Origin: Ananas comosus | Taxonomy: Eukaryota > Streptophyta > Magnoliopsida > Poales > Bromeliaceae | DNA: 64,000 bases | Assembly: GCF_001540865.1 (NCBI RefSeq) | Contig: NC_033642.1 | Location: forward strand, 4,479,769-4,543,768 | Direction: 5' to 3' | In this document: one piece after another, positions 1 to 11,328 of the stretch | Layout: each line of letters begins with the position of its first letter | Numbering within the stretch: the stretch's first letter is position 1 | Made by a program: the position numbers and the translations under genes | Notes under the pieces: generated by a model | What the model was told of the DNA's origin: nothing | Seen by the model: only the letters and a program-made list of their open reading frames with translations | Databases searched by the model: none

Positions 1-155
1 CGATCATATATGTTGAATTTAGTTTTCCTGGGTAAATTCTTGTATATGATCAGGTTTGAGCCTTGGGCGGACAGGGGAGGTTCTATCCGTTCGGCATCCG
101 CTTGCCGCGCCCGAAACGCGCCAAATTGGTAGTGTTTTCGGGGCGGGGCGTGACA
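1..155 (+). mobile_element. 3' (U5) end of a Gypsy-type LTR
   Basis: The stretch carries the terminal block seen at the end of most LTRs here: TTGAGCCTTGGGCGGACAGG, then a Cys/Gly-rich tail and the terminus GGGGCGTGACA ending at 155. The rest of the LTR lies to the left of the window. No primer-binding site follows, so this is a solo LTR, a 3' LTR or a fragment. Sequence after 155 belongs to another LTR family. Confidence 0.6.
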
Positions 156-734
156 GAAGCATTGAGATTAGGTTGAAATCAACATGAATGTACATATTGA
201 TATAGATGTATGTGCATAGTGTTAGAAGTAGAAACCAGAACTTGGTTGATCCTATACCGTGTTTAATTATGTTAGTATATTCAGTCCAGGAAAGAGTTTA
301 AACTATAGATTTTGATTATTAAGCCCAAATGCTGAAAACTCGATATAGAACTAGTTTATACTATAGATGTGTGTGTATATGTATATATACATATAGATGT
401 ATATGTGCCTAGTGTTAAGATGGAAAAACTGAATTAAGAGAGGTTGAAATTATGAATTAGGATGACTTAATTACTGCATAGAGAAGTTAAGCTATGCCTA
501 ATGCAGTTTATAGAGTCAGAATGATAATATGTAACCTATGGTAAGCTATAGGTGATATAGTGGATATGTGACTTATGAATTAAAGTAAAACCTGTGGCAG
601 AGCTTGTGATGTTAACTATTAAGATTGATGGTTACTACCCTAAAGAGAGTTAATTATGAGTTGTTTTAACTTCTGTATCCGAACTGCCATAGGGAATTTA
701 ATAGAAGATTATATGTATAGAGGTATTGGCACTA

Positions 735-737
<3 letters not shown>

Positions 738-769
<32 letters not shown>

Positions 770-829
770 TATATATATATATATACTATATATATATATA
801 TACTATATATATATATATACTATATATAC
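738..829. repeat. (AT)n microsatellite
   Basis: Near-pure TA dinucleotide tract interrupted every 20 or so bases by a single C (ACTATATA). A short frame through it encodes only Tyr/Ile and is not a gene. Confidence 0.9.
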
Positions 830-896
830 ATTCATAGAAGAATAAAAGATATTATATTTAAGTACATTCTTATTTTTACAAATTCCATTTAACTTT

Positions 897-934
<38 letters not shown>

Positions 935-1006
935 AAAGTTGAAATGCGAAGTTTGTAAAAATAAGAATGTGACTTAAATATAATATCTTTTATTCTTCTA
1001 TGAATG
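829..1006. repeat. Inverted repeat with (TA)15 loop
   Basis: Left arm 829-900 and right arm 931-1006 are imperfect reverse complements (CATTCATAGAAG... against ...CTTCTATGAATG) around a pure TA tract at 901-930. The right arm corresponds to native family E LTR sequence near 31070-31140; the left arm does not, so it is an inverted copy of the right arm. It could also be read as a MITE-like foldback element. Confidence 0.8.
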
Positions 1007-2372
1007 AAGGTTAAACGTGCTCAGAAGCTTAGATTGGTATTCCGACGGTCCTACGGCGCACTAATTACGATAGACGTCGTTCTAGCTTTATTCGCATCAA
1101 GTCACGAGGACTTGATAGTTGTGAGCTCCAAGACATTGGTTCTAGTCTTCGGCATCCCTACAGGTGGGTGGTGCTATCCGAAATCTTCGAATCCCTCTTT
1201 ATGTCTATGTTACCTTGTTGAGCATATCTGTATATGAATCATATAATATTCATGCATTATAGGGTAATTGGCATTGTGTAGTTATGAAATGAACAATTGG
1301 ACAAATTTTATTGTTCAGAACATGTGAACCATAGAGTGTGGACATATAACCCTATGAATGTGTGAATTTATTGTGGACCATGACAATAGTAAATTTGGTG
1401 ACATTATGACTAGAGAATTGGTTAGCTTCAAGATTGGAATTGTAAAACTAGCATAAAGAGCTAGTTAGAGTTAAAGTGTGGCATTGTCAATGTATCCTCT
1501 AAGCGAGGATTAGATCATACTCACATAGTCTGTTCTTAGCTTGGCGGTGGTCGCTCCACCCAAGCAGTGCACTCCGGAGTTGTCATACAATGGGCTAACG
1601 TACTTGCCCATGGACTAACGTACTTGTCGAGCAGACGGTCCCGTCGGGTTAGTAGCGAAATTCTCCCCAATATTAGAGATTTTTTGGTAAGTTATAGTTG
1701 ACCAAATGGTTAACCAGTTTGATTGGATAATAATGATTAACAACATGCATGCATCAATTTCATATGTTAATTACTGTTTATTTTAGCTTGTACAGGCATT
1801 GTAGTAGTTACATGTATAGCTGGTTACTATTTACTCTCTTTTCTTACCTACATATGCCTGAATAGACCTAGTGGGTGAGTCAACGAGGTCGGCGGCCGAA
1901 CCCACTGGGAACTTCCAGTAGTTCTCACCCCACTAACCATACAGATTCTAGCTGAGCGGGTTGGTTAAGGATCGTGACTTGGACAGCGCTCCATAGATAG
2001 TGGACATCCATTGAGTATAGTATACCTTGTACATTTCATCTATTTATAGTTGATGAAAGCAAATGTAAATTATTCAATTGAGAGATGGTAATTGTATATC
2101 TATTGAAGAATGTACGTATGTGATCAAATGATAAGCTTTGTATTTGATTTAAAGTAATCAAGATACAATCTATGAATGTTTTAGTTAGTTTACTTTCACT
2201 TGTGTTTGTTGCTTGCCCTTGTGCAAGCCATGTATATTGAAATTTTTTCTGAGCATTTTTTTTATACATGTAGCTGTAATTGTTGAGCCTTGGGCGGACA
2301 AGGAAGGTGCTGTCCGTTTGGCGTCTGTGCACGGGTCCGGATCGACCAAATTGGCGATAGCGGGACGTGACA

Positions 2373-2640
2373 GAAAGTGGATTCCGGAATCCCGGCTGCG
2401 AGTGCAGCGGCTGCAAGTGCAGTGTATGAGACTTGCAACTAAGTGCAAGTGAATCATAAGTGCGGGTATGTGTGGTTCTCCTTGTCCGACAGTGATTCAA
2501 CAGGTATGTGTGGTTTTCTTCGCCCGGTAAAAGAGAATATTGAGCGCTACGGTGCGTGTGGCATATTCCCCTCCCACCGGAAAGATTCCTGACCACCGGT
2601 GTGCACAGTTCTTCGCGACCCGTTGGAAGATGTGGTTTGT
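2373..2640. other. Unassigned stretch between LTR fragments
   Basis: I cannot place this stretch in any family. It contains two imperfect copies of a GGTATGTGTGGTT motif (near 2465 and 2499). The 234-codon reverse frame running through it also crosses LTR sequence on both sides and is not supported as a gene. Confidence 0.4.
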
Positions 2641-3567
2641 GGATTGAAGGCTGAGGTGTATGTGAGAGTTCCTTCATCTCGAGCCTGACAGAGCGCAGAT
2701 TATCTGCGGATGATTGACTCAAGAGCGTGTCGAGTGGCATAGTTGACTAAGGTAAAAGTAACTTTAGGAAAAGAGTGGCAATGAGCATAGTGTGGCTAAG
2801 GTAAAATAACCTTAGGAAAGAATGAGAACGACTAGTAATAAAAAATGTCAAAGAATAAAGAATTGCAAGTAGTAAAGAATGGCTAGTAATAAAGAATTAC
2901 AAATAATAAAGAATGACAAATGATAGAGGGTAGAATCAAGTGATCTACTAGCATGAGTTGCATGATTCGCATATAGCATGTTGTGAGGCATACGCATGTA
3001 TTTTAAGTACTTGCATATATTATCTATGGATATCTGTTGTCCTAACATGTTGCAGTGCCTTCTTTGAACCTGGTGGGTCGAGCTCTTCCCTTGGGTGGCC
3101 GTACCCACTGGGAATTATCCGTATAGTTCTCACCCCACGTTGTTTTGGGGGATTTCAGGTTCACACGCGAGTAGTGTGGCAGCACGAGGAAATGGCGTAC
3201 CTCAGTAGATAGCGCCCTACCACCGAGATCAGAGATAGCAGTACCCTGAGTTAGCTTAACTTAGGGATGTAAAAATAAAAGCGAAGAACCAAGTTGTAAT
3301 AAGTTGTAATAATCTTGTTAAAGCTAGATTGTATTTGGAAGTTAAAAGGAAGTAAGAATGTAGTATGTGAGTTGAATGTTTGTAATAGTTAGCAAATATA
3401 TTTTTGATACCTTCCTTATGAAATTCTTGTTTGAATGCTGTTCCTGGTTGGAACCTCGCGCATTGTATGGATTGAGACGCCTTGGACGTATAGGGGAGAC
3501 TCTGTCCGTTCAGCGGTCTGTCGGCATGCCTGAACCCGACCAAATAGGCGGGGTTTGGGGCGTGACA
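2641..3567 (+). mobile_element. 3' part of a family A-like LTR
   Basis: From GGCTGAGGTGTATGTGAGAG to the terminus GGGGCGTGACA at 3567 this follows the 3' quarter of the element A LTRs (compare 7210-8141). It includes the GACTCAAGA...GTGGCATAG block, the block GGGTGGCCGTACCCACTGGG with the following TCTCACCCCAC, and a terminal stem-loop block with GGGGAGACTCTGTCC. No primer-binding site follows. Confidence 0.6.
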
Positions 3568-4399
3568 GCTGTGGTTTTGTGCCGGTGGGTGAGCATACTG
3601 TGGCACTACCTGTGGTCTTCAGACCTATATGGCGAGGTGTTTCGATATCAATTTCATACAGTTGATGCATTGTCTATTGTTTACAGTAGCGGTAGGTGAT
3701 TATTGTTGGTCTTATCTAAATTTCTTTATTCGCTATTGTACATGATTATCTATCTATCTCAGTTGTTTTTCTCTTGCTAGTGAGTATATTTGCTCTCGTC
3801 GGCTTGTGGTGTCCACTGGGAGACCGTTGTTGGTTTCTCGCCCCCCCCAGGTGATGTTGGTGGTAGGAGTCGGGACGGTGTGTGAGGTGTGGTAGATAAC
3901 AAGCTCTAGAGGTCCTGATATATCTGCATTGATTATAGTTATCTCGATTTGACCATTTCCTTTATGGTTAATAAATTAAAAATTGTGGTTCAGTTATCTG
4001 TGTGTTTGATTGTCAATCCATGAATAATCTATGCTGTGGATGATCTTTTAATTACATGTATTTGAAATAGTAATTCTTTTGGGATTCCCGGTGATATGTT
4101 ACTTCGGTTTTATCATATGTGGTTTTCTATCCCTCGAGGTATTCAGTATTTTCGAAAAATGAGTTTCCATGTGGGAGACTGTTTTCAAATGATTTTACGA
4201 TTTTATCGATTCTTAGAATTTCAAAAAAAATAAGTTTCCAGGTGGAAAACATTTGTAAATGATAGTGTTGATTGTTGTGGTAATGTGCATTTGCATCATC
4301 CTTTGCTTTGCCTAAGGAGTGTTTGGAGCATGCATCATCGCAAGGATTGCTAGCTGATTGATTATTGTAAGCATCTATATTGTGAATGCTGTTTGTGTG
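3568..4399 (+). mobile_element. 3' region of a family G-like LTR, left piece
   Basis: The TGAGTATATTTGCTCTCG block followed by a CCACTGGGAGACC-type block resembles the element G LTR near 28345-28420. The LTR C insertion interrupts it at 4400, and its terminus appears at 16733-16954. The GTGTG flanking LTR C (4395-4399 and 16728-16732) supports this join. Confidence 0.55.
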
Positions 4400-4570
4400 T
4401 GTAAGGAAGTGAATTCTCGAAATACGAGAGTTGAACTTTGTTTAGAATCGACTGATTATCGATTTGGTACACTTCGGAAAGGCCGAAGGCGTCAAAAATC
4501 CAAAAAGTGCATTGGTAAGGGCCTCGGAGAGCAAGATGTGAAAATCTACAACTTTGCAGATTTTGCTCTC

Positions 4571-4768
4571 GGGGACCGGTCCCTGGTGGGAGGGACCGAT
4601 TCCCGCAAGCAGTGTGTGCGGCAGAAAACTCTGCGCACAGAGTTTACTATCGGGGACCGGTCCCTGATGGGACAGACCGGTCCCCGTACACGTAGAAAGG
4701 GAGGCAGAGTCCTCTACCCGCGAGAGTTGCTCTCGGGGATCGGTCCTTCTAGGGACAGACCGATTCCC
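4571..4768. repeat. ACCGGT palindrome cluster in LTR C
   Basis: Several copies of GGGGACCGGTCCCT and degenerate partners (GGGACCGATTCCC) occur in pairs whose cores are about 20 nt apart. The cluster lies in the U3 part of LTR C and is cut by element A. Confidence 0.8.
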
Positions 4769-4771
4769 GTG
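4767..4771. repeat. Target site duplication of element A, left copy (CCGTG)
   Basis: CCGTG directly before TGTAACATACC matches CCGTG at 14698-14702 directly after CGTGACA. Five bp is the usual duplication for Gypsy integrases. Confidence 0.9.
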
Positions 4772-7700
4772 TGTAACATACCAGATTTTGGTATTAAAAT
4801 AAAAATAAATAAAAATAGTGTGAAAAACTATTTTTATTGGATTTAGAGAAGTAAAACATAAGTCAGAAGTGACTTGTGCTGAAATTGGAATTAAAACAGA
4901 AGATTTAAAATTTTCTGTTGAAAACAGGACAGATAAATTAGCAGAAAATGCACAGTCTCAGAAAATTATGAAAATTGGCGGAGATGTCAGAAATATTTTT
5001 ATGAGGCTAGATTTAAAGTTTCATGTCATTCTGACACCCGGAAGGTGAAAAATAAAATCCCACAGCTATCTGTTAAAGATTACAGTTCGGTACAGCTTTC
5101 GGTGACCAAACGGGATCGAAACTGGAAGAGTGATCGCTACTTTGTTAAGTTAAGTAAAACTGAACGTGCCTGTCAAATTTGAGCTCAAACGGACATCCAA
5201 AAGGGCTCCGTCAGGACCTAACTGCTAAACAGCCTGGAATGAATAGTGTTTGGGGTGTAATTAAATAGAAGCAACTTGCTTCTTCTCCCTCAACCAACCA
5301 GCCGACCACCCCCCCCCCCAACCGTGCGGCCATGGTGAGGGAGAGAGAGAGCTCCACTTCTCTCTAAATATCTCTCTCATCTCTCTAGATCTCTCTCTCA
5401 AATTCGCGGCGTTGGCGGAGATGTTTGCGAACGCGTTGGAGGCGACGGATCGAGCTTTCGTGCGCCCGTTGGAATGGCGTGCTTTCGTCGCGGCGCTCAC
5501 ATTGTGGTAAACTTTAGGGATTTGGCTTAATCCTTAGCTTTAAGTGTTCTAATAGCCTCTAATGAGCATTGTTAGCATGTTAAATCCATTTAATTTTGGT
5601 TAATTGAAGCATGTGTAGAGGCTAGGTTTTTAATGGTATATCTTTAGAGCTTCGATTATATGCTTTAAGAATGAATTTAGAGAAATTCTAGGATGCTAAA
5701 TAGATGGTTAATGCATGATTCATGAAGTTAAATGATGGATTTTGCTATACTTGCATCTAGGGCTCCAATTTTGGGGTTTTTGTAAATAGTAGGGTTTGAT
5801 CTCATTTGACCCTCCGTAAACCTAATTGCTAGGTAAACGAACGCGTTGGCGAAGTCCGTTCTGCGATCCGTCGAGCCGTTGCGAAGTTATTAAAGAAACG
5901 GACGTTAGGCTTCATTTTCGCCTAGAGGGCCGAGGTGACGTCAAAAAAATCATGAAAATGGATTTGAAGGACCGTGGCGCATAACCGAAGACCTTTAATT
6001 TTCGGATCATAGATTGGAGGCCGTTCGGGTTGTCGTGCAAGAGTCCAGGCCGAACCGGGTTACGGGTGCCGCGGGAGCCCGATTGCAAGTGTCGACAAGC
6101 AATCGGAATGTGATAACAGGTGGGTTGTGTTTACCGAAGCGACTAGGTCGCCTTTATGTCTAAGAGAATTATGAAGTTATATTGATGCATATAGTTGCTA
6201 AAAGAATGCATGTGATAACGTAATGTAAAAGATAAGCAAATGCTTGAGATGGTTGCTATGTAATAATTATCATAGAATGCATGCTAAGTATGTCATGATA
6301 AAATGCTAGAGGCAAGTATGTGATTAATGTTAGTTGGATGTATGTCATAGAAATGCTAAAGCAAGAATACTAAAGTATACATGATAAGCCTGATGAAGTC
6401 ATAACAAATGCAAGCATGAGGTTAATGCTTAGAATATAGATGATGACATATTGTGAAGTAACATATTGTGGATTATATTAAATAGAAACATATACATGTT
6501 GATATGTGTGGACAATCTATATATATTAGATCGAGTGGCATTAAACCTAGTGTCTTGAACATAGGTTGAACAAGTATAGTGTGAACCTAGTGTCATGAAT
6601 CTAGCAAACACTTATGGCATTTGAGTAAATATATTTTGTATCATTCATGCATGATAGGGCTATACATGTGAACCTTGGTTGCTTTCAATGACATGTTCTA
6701 ACGTAGTTGAACATAGAGAACGGTAGAACCATAATGGACATGTATGTTAGGCCTATTATTGTGTGAATGTGAGAGTTGGACTTGGACATTAGCAAACCAA
6801 GGTGACATTGACAATAGAGACGTTGATTGGTATAAAGAACACAGTTGTTAAACATAGTTTAACCAAGAGTGGCATTGTGTCAAGAATGACCAAGAAAGTG
6901 GCAAGAATAAATAGGTAGAAACCTATCATGAGAAAGACATTGTGGCTAGTGGCTAAGTATCCTCAAGTTGAGGATTGGATCGACACTCACGATAAGTCTT
7001 GGCTTGAGGGAGGAAGCTCCCCCTCAAGCGGTGTGTTTCCGGAAACAGTCACCACGGGGATAGTGGCCCCGAAGGACGGTCCCTAGGGGAGGTTCGAGGC
7101 CCCCTGTTATGACGGGATTTTGGGTTGTGAGTTTTTGGGGTTAACAAGTGTTAACCGGTAAGATTGGGTAAAAGCCATAGATTGGGTATTCCTGTCGAGT
7201 GGATTTTGGGGGCTGAGGTGTATGTGAGATGTCCATTAGCTCGAGCCCGGTTATATGCGGTATTCCGCAGTTGATTGACTCAAGACCGAGTCGGGTGGCA
7301 TAGATGGTTAGGGTAAAAATAACTTTAGAAAAGAATCACCAATGAGCAAAGTGTGACAAGAAAATAGAGTAAAGATTGGCTAATGAATAAGAATAGCTAA
7401 TAAAGTAAAGAACGGCTACAAGTAAAGAATTTACAAGTAGTAAAGATTGGATAACGATAAAGAATGGTAATGATAGAGAGTAAAAATCCTTTTACCTACT
7501 TGCATGAGCTACAGAATTTGCAGAATGTTCATATTGCATATTGTGAAGCACAACATGTATTTCAATATTTGTATATATATATATCGGTTGGACTAACATG
7601 TTGCAATGCTTCCTTGGACCTATCGGTGGAGCTTTTCCCTTGGGTGGCTGTACCCACTGGGAACCATGGAGTTGGTTCTCACCCCACGTTGTTTTGGGGT

Positions 7701-8141
7701 GTTACAAGTTCGCACGTGAGCGGTGCGGCGGCGCAGGCGAGGGCGTAGCTCCATAGTTAGTGCCCTACCACCGAGACCAGAGATAGCGGTACCCTGAGTC
7801 GGCTTACTTAGGGATGTAAGAAAATAAAAAGAATCAAGTTGTAATAATTATGTAAAATGATTGTATTTGGAAGTTGTAAATCAAATTGTAATTGGGATGT
7901 AAAACTATGAATGTGAATGCATGTAATAATATAGGATGTGTTTATATTGTTTGATACCTTCCTTATGCAATCAGTGTGTGAATACTGTTCCTGTTTGGAA
8001 CCATTTGTATTGTACAAGTTGTTGAGCCTTGAATGTATAGTGGAGACTCTGTCCGCAGTACAGGAAAAACCCTGTCCATTCGGCGGTCTGTCGGCGGCGC
8101 CGCGACCCGGCCAAATAGGCGGGTGGTCGCGGGTCGTGACA
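4772..8141 (+). mobile_element. Element A, 5' LTR (3370 bp)
   Basis: Begins TGTAACATACC and ends GGGTCGTGACA, and is nearly identical over its whole length to 11329-14697. Recognisable blocks are a GA/CT-rich leader near 5335-5400, the block GTGGGTTGTGTTTACCGAAG near 6121, the block CCTCAAGTTGAGGATTGG near 6961, a GTACCCACTGGGAACC block near 7651, and the terminal stem-loop block near 8030-8100. It lacks the ACCGGT clusters of the other families. The primer-binding site follows seven bases after the end. Confidence 0.92.
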
Positions 8142-8148
8142 GATAAGA

Positions 8149-8160
8149 TGGTATTAGAGC
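8149..8160 (+). promoter_or_regulatory. Primer-binding site of element A (initiator tRNA-Met)
   Basis: TGGTATTAGAGC differs by one base from the plant initiator tRNA-Met complement TGGTATCAGAGC, as seen intact at 32471. It lies seven bases downstream of the 5' LTR and would prime minus-strand DNA synthesis. Confidence 0.85.
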
Positions 8161-8639
8161 ATAAAGAGAACATAAAAAGAATAATAGAAATGGTTTAGTT
8201 GGACGTAGGAGACCCTAGGATTGTAAACCATAGGAGATTAAGGCTCGCGAGAGACGAGGACTTGTGACTTTTGGCGAAAGGTTAATTGATTGGGTTGTGT
8301 CATAAACCTCTATAACGGATATTAGAGGTAGATTCAAGGTGTGGCTTATTCTCAACCGAGGGTGTTCATGTTGGACGCGTACAACATGAAACCGAGTGAT
8401 GAGAATAGACGCCCTTTCGTGACTTTCGCCCGATTTGAGTCGGTATTAGTTGTCTCGTATTCGACCCGGAGGGTCGAGGATCTATCAAGTGTCGCGTTTT
8501 AGGAAGCGATAGCGCCGCGTAGGCGATCTTCGTTTAGATCGATGCGGGATGGGACAAGTTGTCCCTAAGCAATCCGAAACAAGCGGAGACTTGGGACTTC
8601 GCGAGCAGTTGGCCACTCTCGTGTGAGTGGCGGGGTAGT

Positions 8640-9049
8640 GAGCCAAATTAGTGCAGTGTCAGCAGAAGGCTGCCATATGCCAAAAGGACGCGAATCCGTT
8701 GATCGTGGAGTTGTGGATCGACTCCATGGAGACTCCCTTTGGGGATCTGTGCACTGTTAAGTGGGCCAAGGTACACCTAGCCCTGCGTTGCGTGCAAACA
8801 GTCGGCGAAGGTGTGGTGCACAGGCGTCGAGTCGGATCGACTGCCTGGTCTCCTTCCTATGGTTTGGAATGAGTTTCGGGGATCAGTATTCTCCGCTTAC
8901 TCATCTGATGATGGAAAAGAAAGCTTCAGGAAAGGTTCCCGAAGCTGCGGCAGGTAGACCATGCCGTGAGGGAATACGAGCGGGAATTCTCCCGTGTCGG
9001 GAGTTGCATCTCGGACATAGTGCGGGATAATGAGAACGAAACTCCTTGC
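8640..9049 (+). pseudogene. Gag remnant of element A
   Basis: Two pieces in different frames resemble the Retrotrans_gag domain. The first (about 8690-8800) reads NPLIVELWIDSMETPFGDL followed by a KVHLAL-like segment, matching the W..ME..F..L....KV.LA pattern. The second (about 8965-9045) reads VREYEREFSRVGSCISDIV, matching the EYEREF block of gag (compare 33429 in element E). Between them the frame is broken, and there is no start, zinc knuckle or pol. Right after it comes a purine run and an LTR start at 9062. This is a decayed, non-functional gag; the assignment rests on short motifs. Confidence 0.6.
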
Positions 9050-9061
9050 AAAAAGGGAGAA

Positions 9062-9620
9062 TGTAACGTACCGAAAACACGGTAAATAAATGTCGAACCT
9101 TGGTCAAATTGACCAGAGTGCGAGGTTGGTCCATTTCGGAAAGGCCGAAGGTGTCAAATGATGCAAAAGTGCATTATTTGGGGATCTTCGAGAGCGAACG
9201 AGTCAATCTGCCAAAACTGCAGGTTCTATGCTCTCGGAGACCGGTCCCATGTGGGTGAGGCCAGTTTCCCAATGCGCAGGCAGCAACCCGAGAGGAGGTG
9301 TTGGCTCGGTCTGGGAAAATCAGCTCTCGGAGCCCGGTCCCAACAGGTCGAGACCGGTCTCCAGGGACCGGTTGCACCAGGTGAGACCGGTTGCATCATG
9401 CGCAAGCTGCGCAGTCCGCGGGTGGAGCTCTCAGAGACCGGTCTTAGGTCGGAGAGACCGGTCCCCCACCGTGAGATTTGCCCAGTTTGGGGCAGTGCAC
9501 ATTCTCGAGTGCTGTTGCATTCCCGAGCCTCAGAGGTTTTCTTTGTTGACTTCTTCAAGATACGAGAATTGCAGAAGTTTTCGTCAGGCGCGGTGGGGTG
9601 CGCTGCGCGATGAGATATGC
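9062..9620 (+). mobile_element. Inserted or fused LTR start (family B type) inside element A
   Basis: TGTAACGTACCGAAAACACG at 9062 follows a purine tract (AAAAAGGGAGAA) and matches the reversed start of the LTR ending at 50734, including CATTTCGGAAAGGCCGAAGG. An ACCGGT palindrome cluster follows at about 9236-9470. The LTR is not complete, and the right boundary near 9620 is a guess. Confidence 0.6.
9236..9470. repeat. ACCGGT palindrome cluster
   Basis: GGAGACCGGTCCC, GAGACCGGTCTCC, GGGACCGGTTGC, GAGACCGGTCTTAG and GAGACCGGTCCCC occur within about 230 bp. They lie in the same place relative to the LTR start as in other families. Both-strand frames through it encode only Arg/Pro/Gly-rich repeats and are not genes. 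Confidence 0.8.
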
Positions 9621-11290
9621 ACTCGTGTGGACGGTTACTGGGCCGTGACGTTGGCGACGGCCTTTTCTTCTCTGAGACGGCTTGTGGGCGTGTCACCTAC
9701 AGTACGGTCTGGAGAGTGAGTTATGAGAATGTGGCGAACGAAGGGTTGGCGGTGGGCACTGAGTGGCCATGAGTACGCGACCCTGGTCGAGGAACCTTGC
9801 ATGCATTTATCATGCGGTCACTTACTACCGTTGATACGTCAGAGCAGTAGGAACTAAGTGGACGGGTAAGTGTAAATACCTGAGTAGCCCGAGTAGTAAG
9901 GATAGCGTTCCGGTAGATCGAACAGTGAAAGTAAGATCACTGTTGAGAGAATAGCTGATTAGTTGCCGAGTACGGGCATGTGAGGCCTTGTGGTACCTCG
10001 AATTGAGGTAGGAGAGTAGTGCTCGTGGGATCAACGTGCATAGGCATGGTTGCCTGATGCTTGACTCAATGTGGGACGCTATAGAGACGTGTAGAGCGCT
10101 CGAGTGTGGATACTCGTAGAGTGCGATTTCGATTCAGCCGGGAGAGTGAGTTGGCAGTAGCACTTTAGCATTGCTAAATGTGAAGCGGACCATGGATCAC
10201 TTGTAGGGCTGGTGGCTCGCACTAGGTGCTTAGGAGCCGAGAGTGGTACGCGTGACTCGATACAGTATGTCGTGTAGGACGACGACGACGGGTAGTGCTT
10301 GCGGACGACCCGTGCCTGGACCACATGTGGACTGTGGAGCCTGGGCCCTTCGAGCAGGCGCAGTCAGCTGTGAGAGACAGCGGCCCGGTACCTACTGGTA
10401 GGAAGGAATTTTGGTCAGGGCTGTAGTCCGAGCTTAGACCCGGAGCATGGAGTGCCACGTGTTGGATTTTGAGATCGAGGATATACCGAGAGTTCAGTTG
10501 TGACCCAACCCAAGGATTTATAGTGGTTTGGGGTCCTGGTTGCTCCTGATTGGAGTGTGTACGAATTCCTAAATGAGAATTTCGCCCGATTATGATTGGG
10601 TCTGCGCTTGAGAGCGAGAGACGGTACGGGTATCGAGACACGATAGGCGGCGGGCCTACATAGGATCGGTGGCCTTCGGTCTACTTATGAAGACCAAAGT
10701 GAGCGTTATGGTCGATAACTCTGTGGATGAGTTTGGCTTGTATTAGCGAACAGAGGGCTCGTATGAATTCGTTGTAAGAACGAATTGGTTGGTCATGGCA
10801 ATGAAAACAGAAAGTAAGTGGTCTCTTTGAGATACTTGAGTATTGGATAGCCACGCGAGAAATGACGTAAAGCTTTCTTGAGGATTGAGATGTGCCGGAG
10901 TGTGCCATGTCGTAGTAGAGCAAGATTCGGTTGAGATTGGAGCTCTCACAGTGAAGCGATGCACCGGTGATATTGCTTCTAAGCAATGTCGATAACTGAG
11001 TCGGAATGAAATTCCTAAAGGAAAGGTGAATGCAAAGAAGAGTTCTTTGTGTAACGAATGGCGAGTGGCGTTGGAGCGCGTAGAGTCGTCGAGTACCGAC
11101 TTGCGCTGCCACTATGACTTGTAAGACCTGTGATGCACTTTTGTATCACGCTTTGCAAGTGACTTTAGGATTAAACCCACGTCCTTCAGTATGAGCCGCT
11201 TCTTGAACCACGATTGTGTGAAGCCGCTTTGGAGTGGGAGAATGAGTTGGGGCCCTCGATTGCTCAAGGAGCTAAATTGAGGCGTGGTTT
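9621..11290. other. Non-coding interior of element A
   Basis: No Gag-Pol motif is recognisable. The part about 10200-11110 is similar, in opposite orientation, to about 41320-42410. For example GGTGGCTCGC and TAGGAGCCGA near 10211, and CGCAGTCAGCTGTGAGAGAC near 10359, have counterparts near 42250-42400. It ends in sequence leading to the pre-PPT hairpin. The element is therefore non-autonomous, LARD or TR-GAG like. Confidence 0.6.
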
Positions 11291-11328
11291 GAATTTCGCG
11301 GACGAAATTCTTTTTAAGGGGTGGAGAA
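11291..11328 (+). promoter_or_regulatory. Pre-PPT hairpin and polypurine tract of element A
   Basis: GAATTTCGCGGACGAAATTC (11291-11310) is an inverted repeat with an 8-bp stem and 4-nt loop. It is followed by the polypurine tract AAGGGGTGGAGAA (11316-11328), abutting the 3' LTR start TGTAACATACC. The tract would prime plus-strand synthesis. Confidence 0.85.

Larger units (their letters stand above)
156..2372 (+). mobile_element. LTR fragment, family E (Gypsy)
   Basis: From about 930 onward this aligns by eye with the right-hand two thirds of the LTR at 29321-32463. It shows the same GTGGGTGGTGCTATCCGAA block near 1164, the GAGGATTAGATCATACTCAC block near 1507, the CCCACTGGGAAC block near 1900 and the same end GCGATAGCGGGACGTGACA at 2372. 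The part 156-740 is AT-rich and matches less clearly. The following base run is not a primer-binding site, so this is not a 5' LTR of an intact element. Confidence 0.6.
4400..4771 (+). mobile_element. Solo LTR C, 5' part (U3)
   Basis: LTR C begins TGTAAGGAAGTG at 4400, just after GTGTG (4395-4399). It runs to 4771, where element A is inserted, and continues at 14703-16727, ending CGTGACA before a second GTGTG (16728-16732). Subtracting the insert, the LTR is about 2.4 kb. The piece includes CACTTCGGAAAGGCCGAAGG, shared with other LTR starts (9127, 50650 reversed), and a cluster of ACCGGT palindromes. No internal region is present, so it is a solo LTR. Confidence 0.75.

Noticed and set aside
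656..892. 78-codon frame rich in Tyr and Ile
   Set aside because: It is a translation of the (AT)n microsatellite.
2036..2740. 234-codon minus-strand frame
   Set aside because: It runs antisense across the end of one LTR and into unrelated sequence; no domain, and the same LTR end elsewhere does not keep the frame.
8149..8160. Possible tRNA gene at the tRNA-Met-like sequence
   Set aside because: Only the 12-13 bases complementary to the tRNA 3' end are present, as in a primer-binding site; no cloverleaf.
9158..9719. Overlapping frames with repeated DRSP/ETGP-like words
   Set aside because: They translate the ACCGGT palindrome cluster; similar words appear at every such cluster on either strand.
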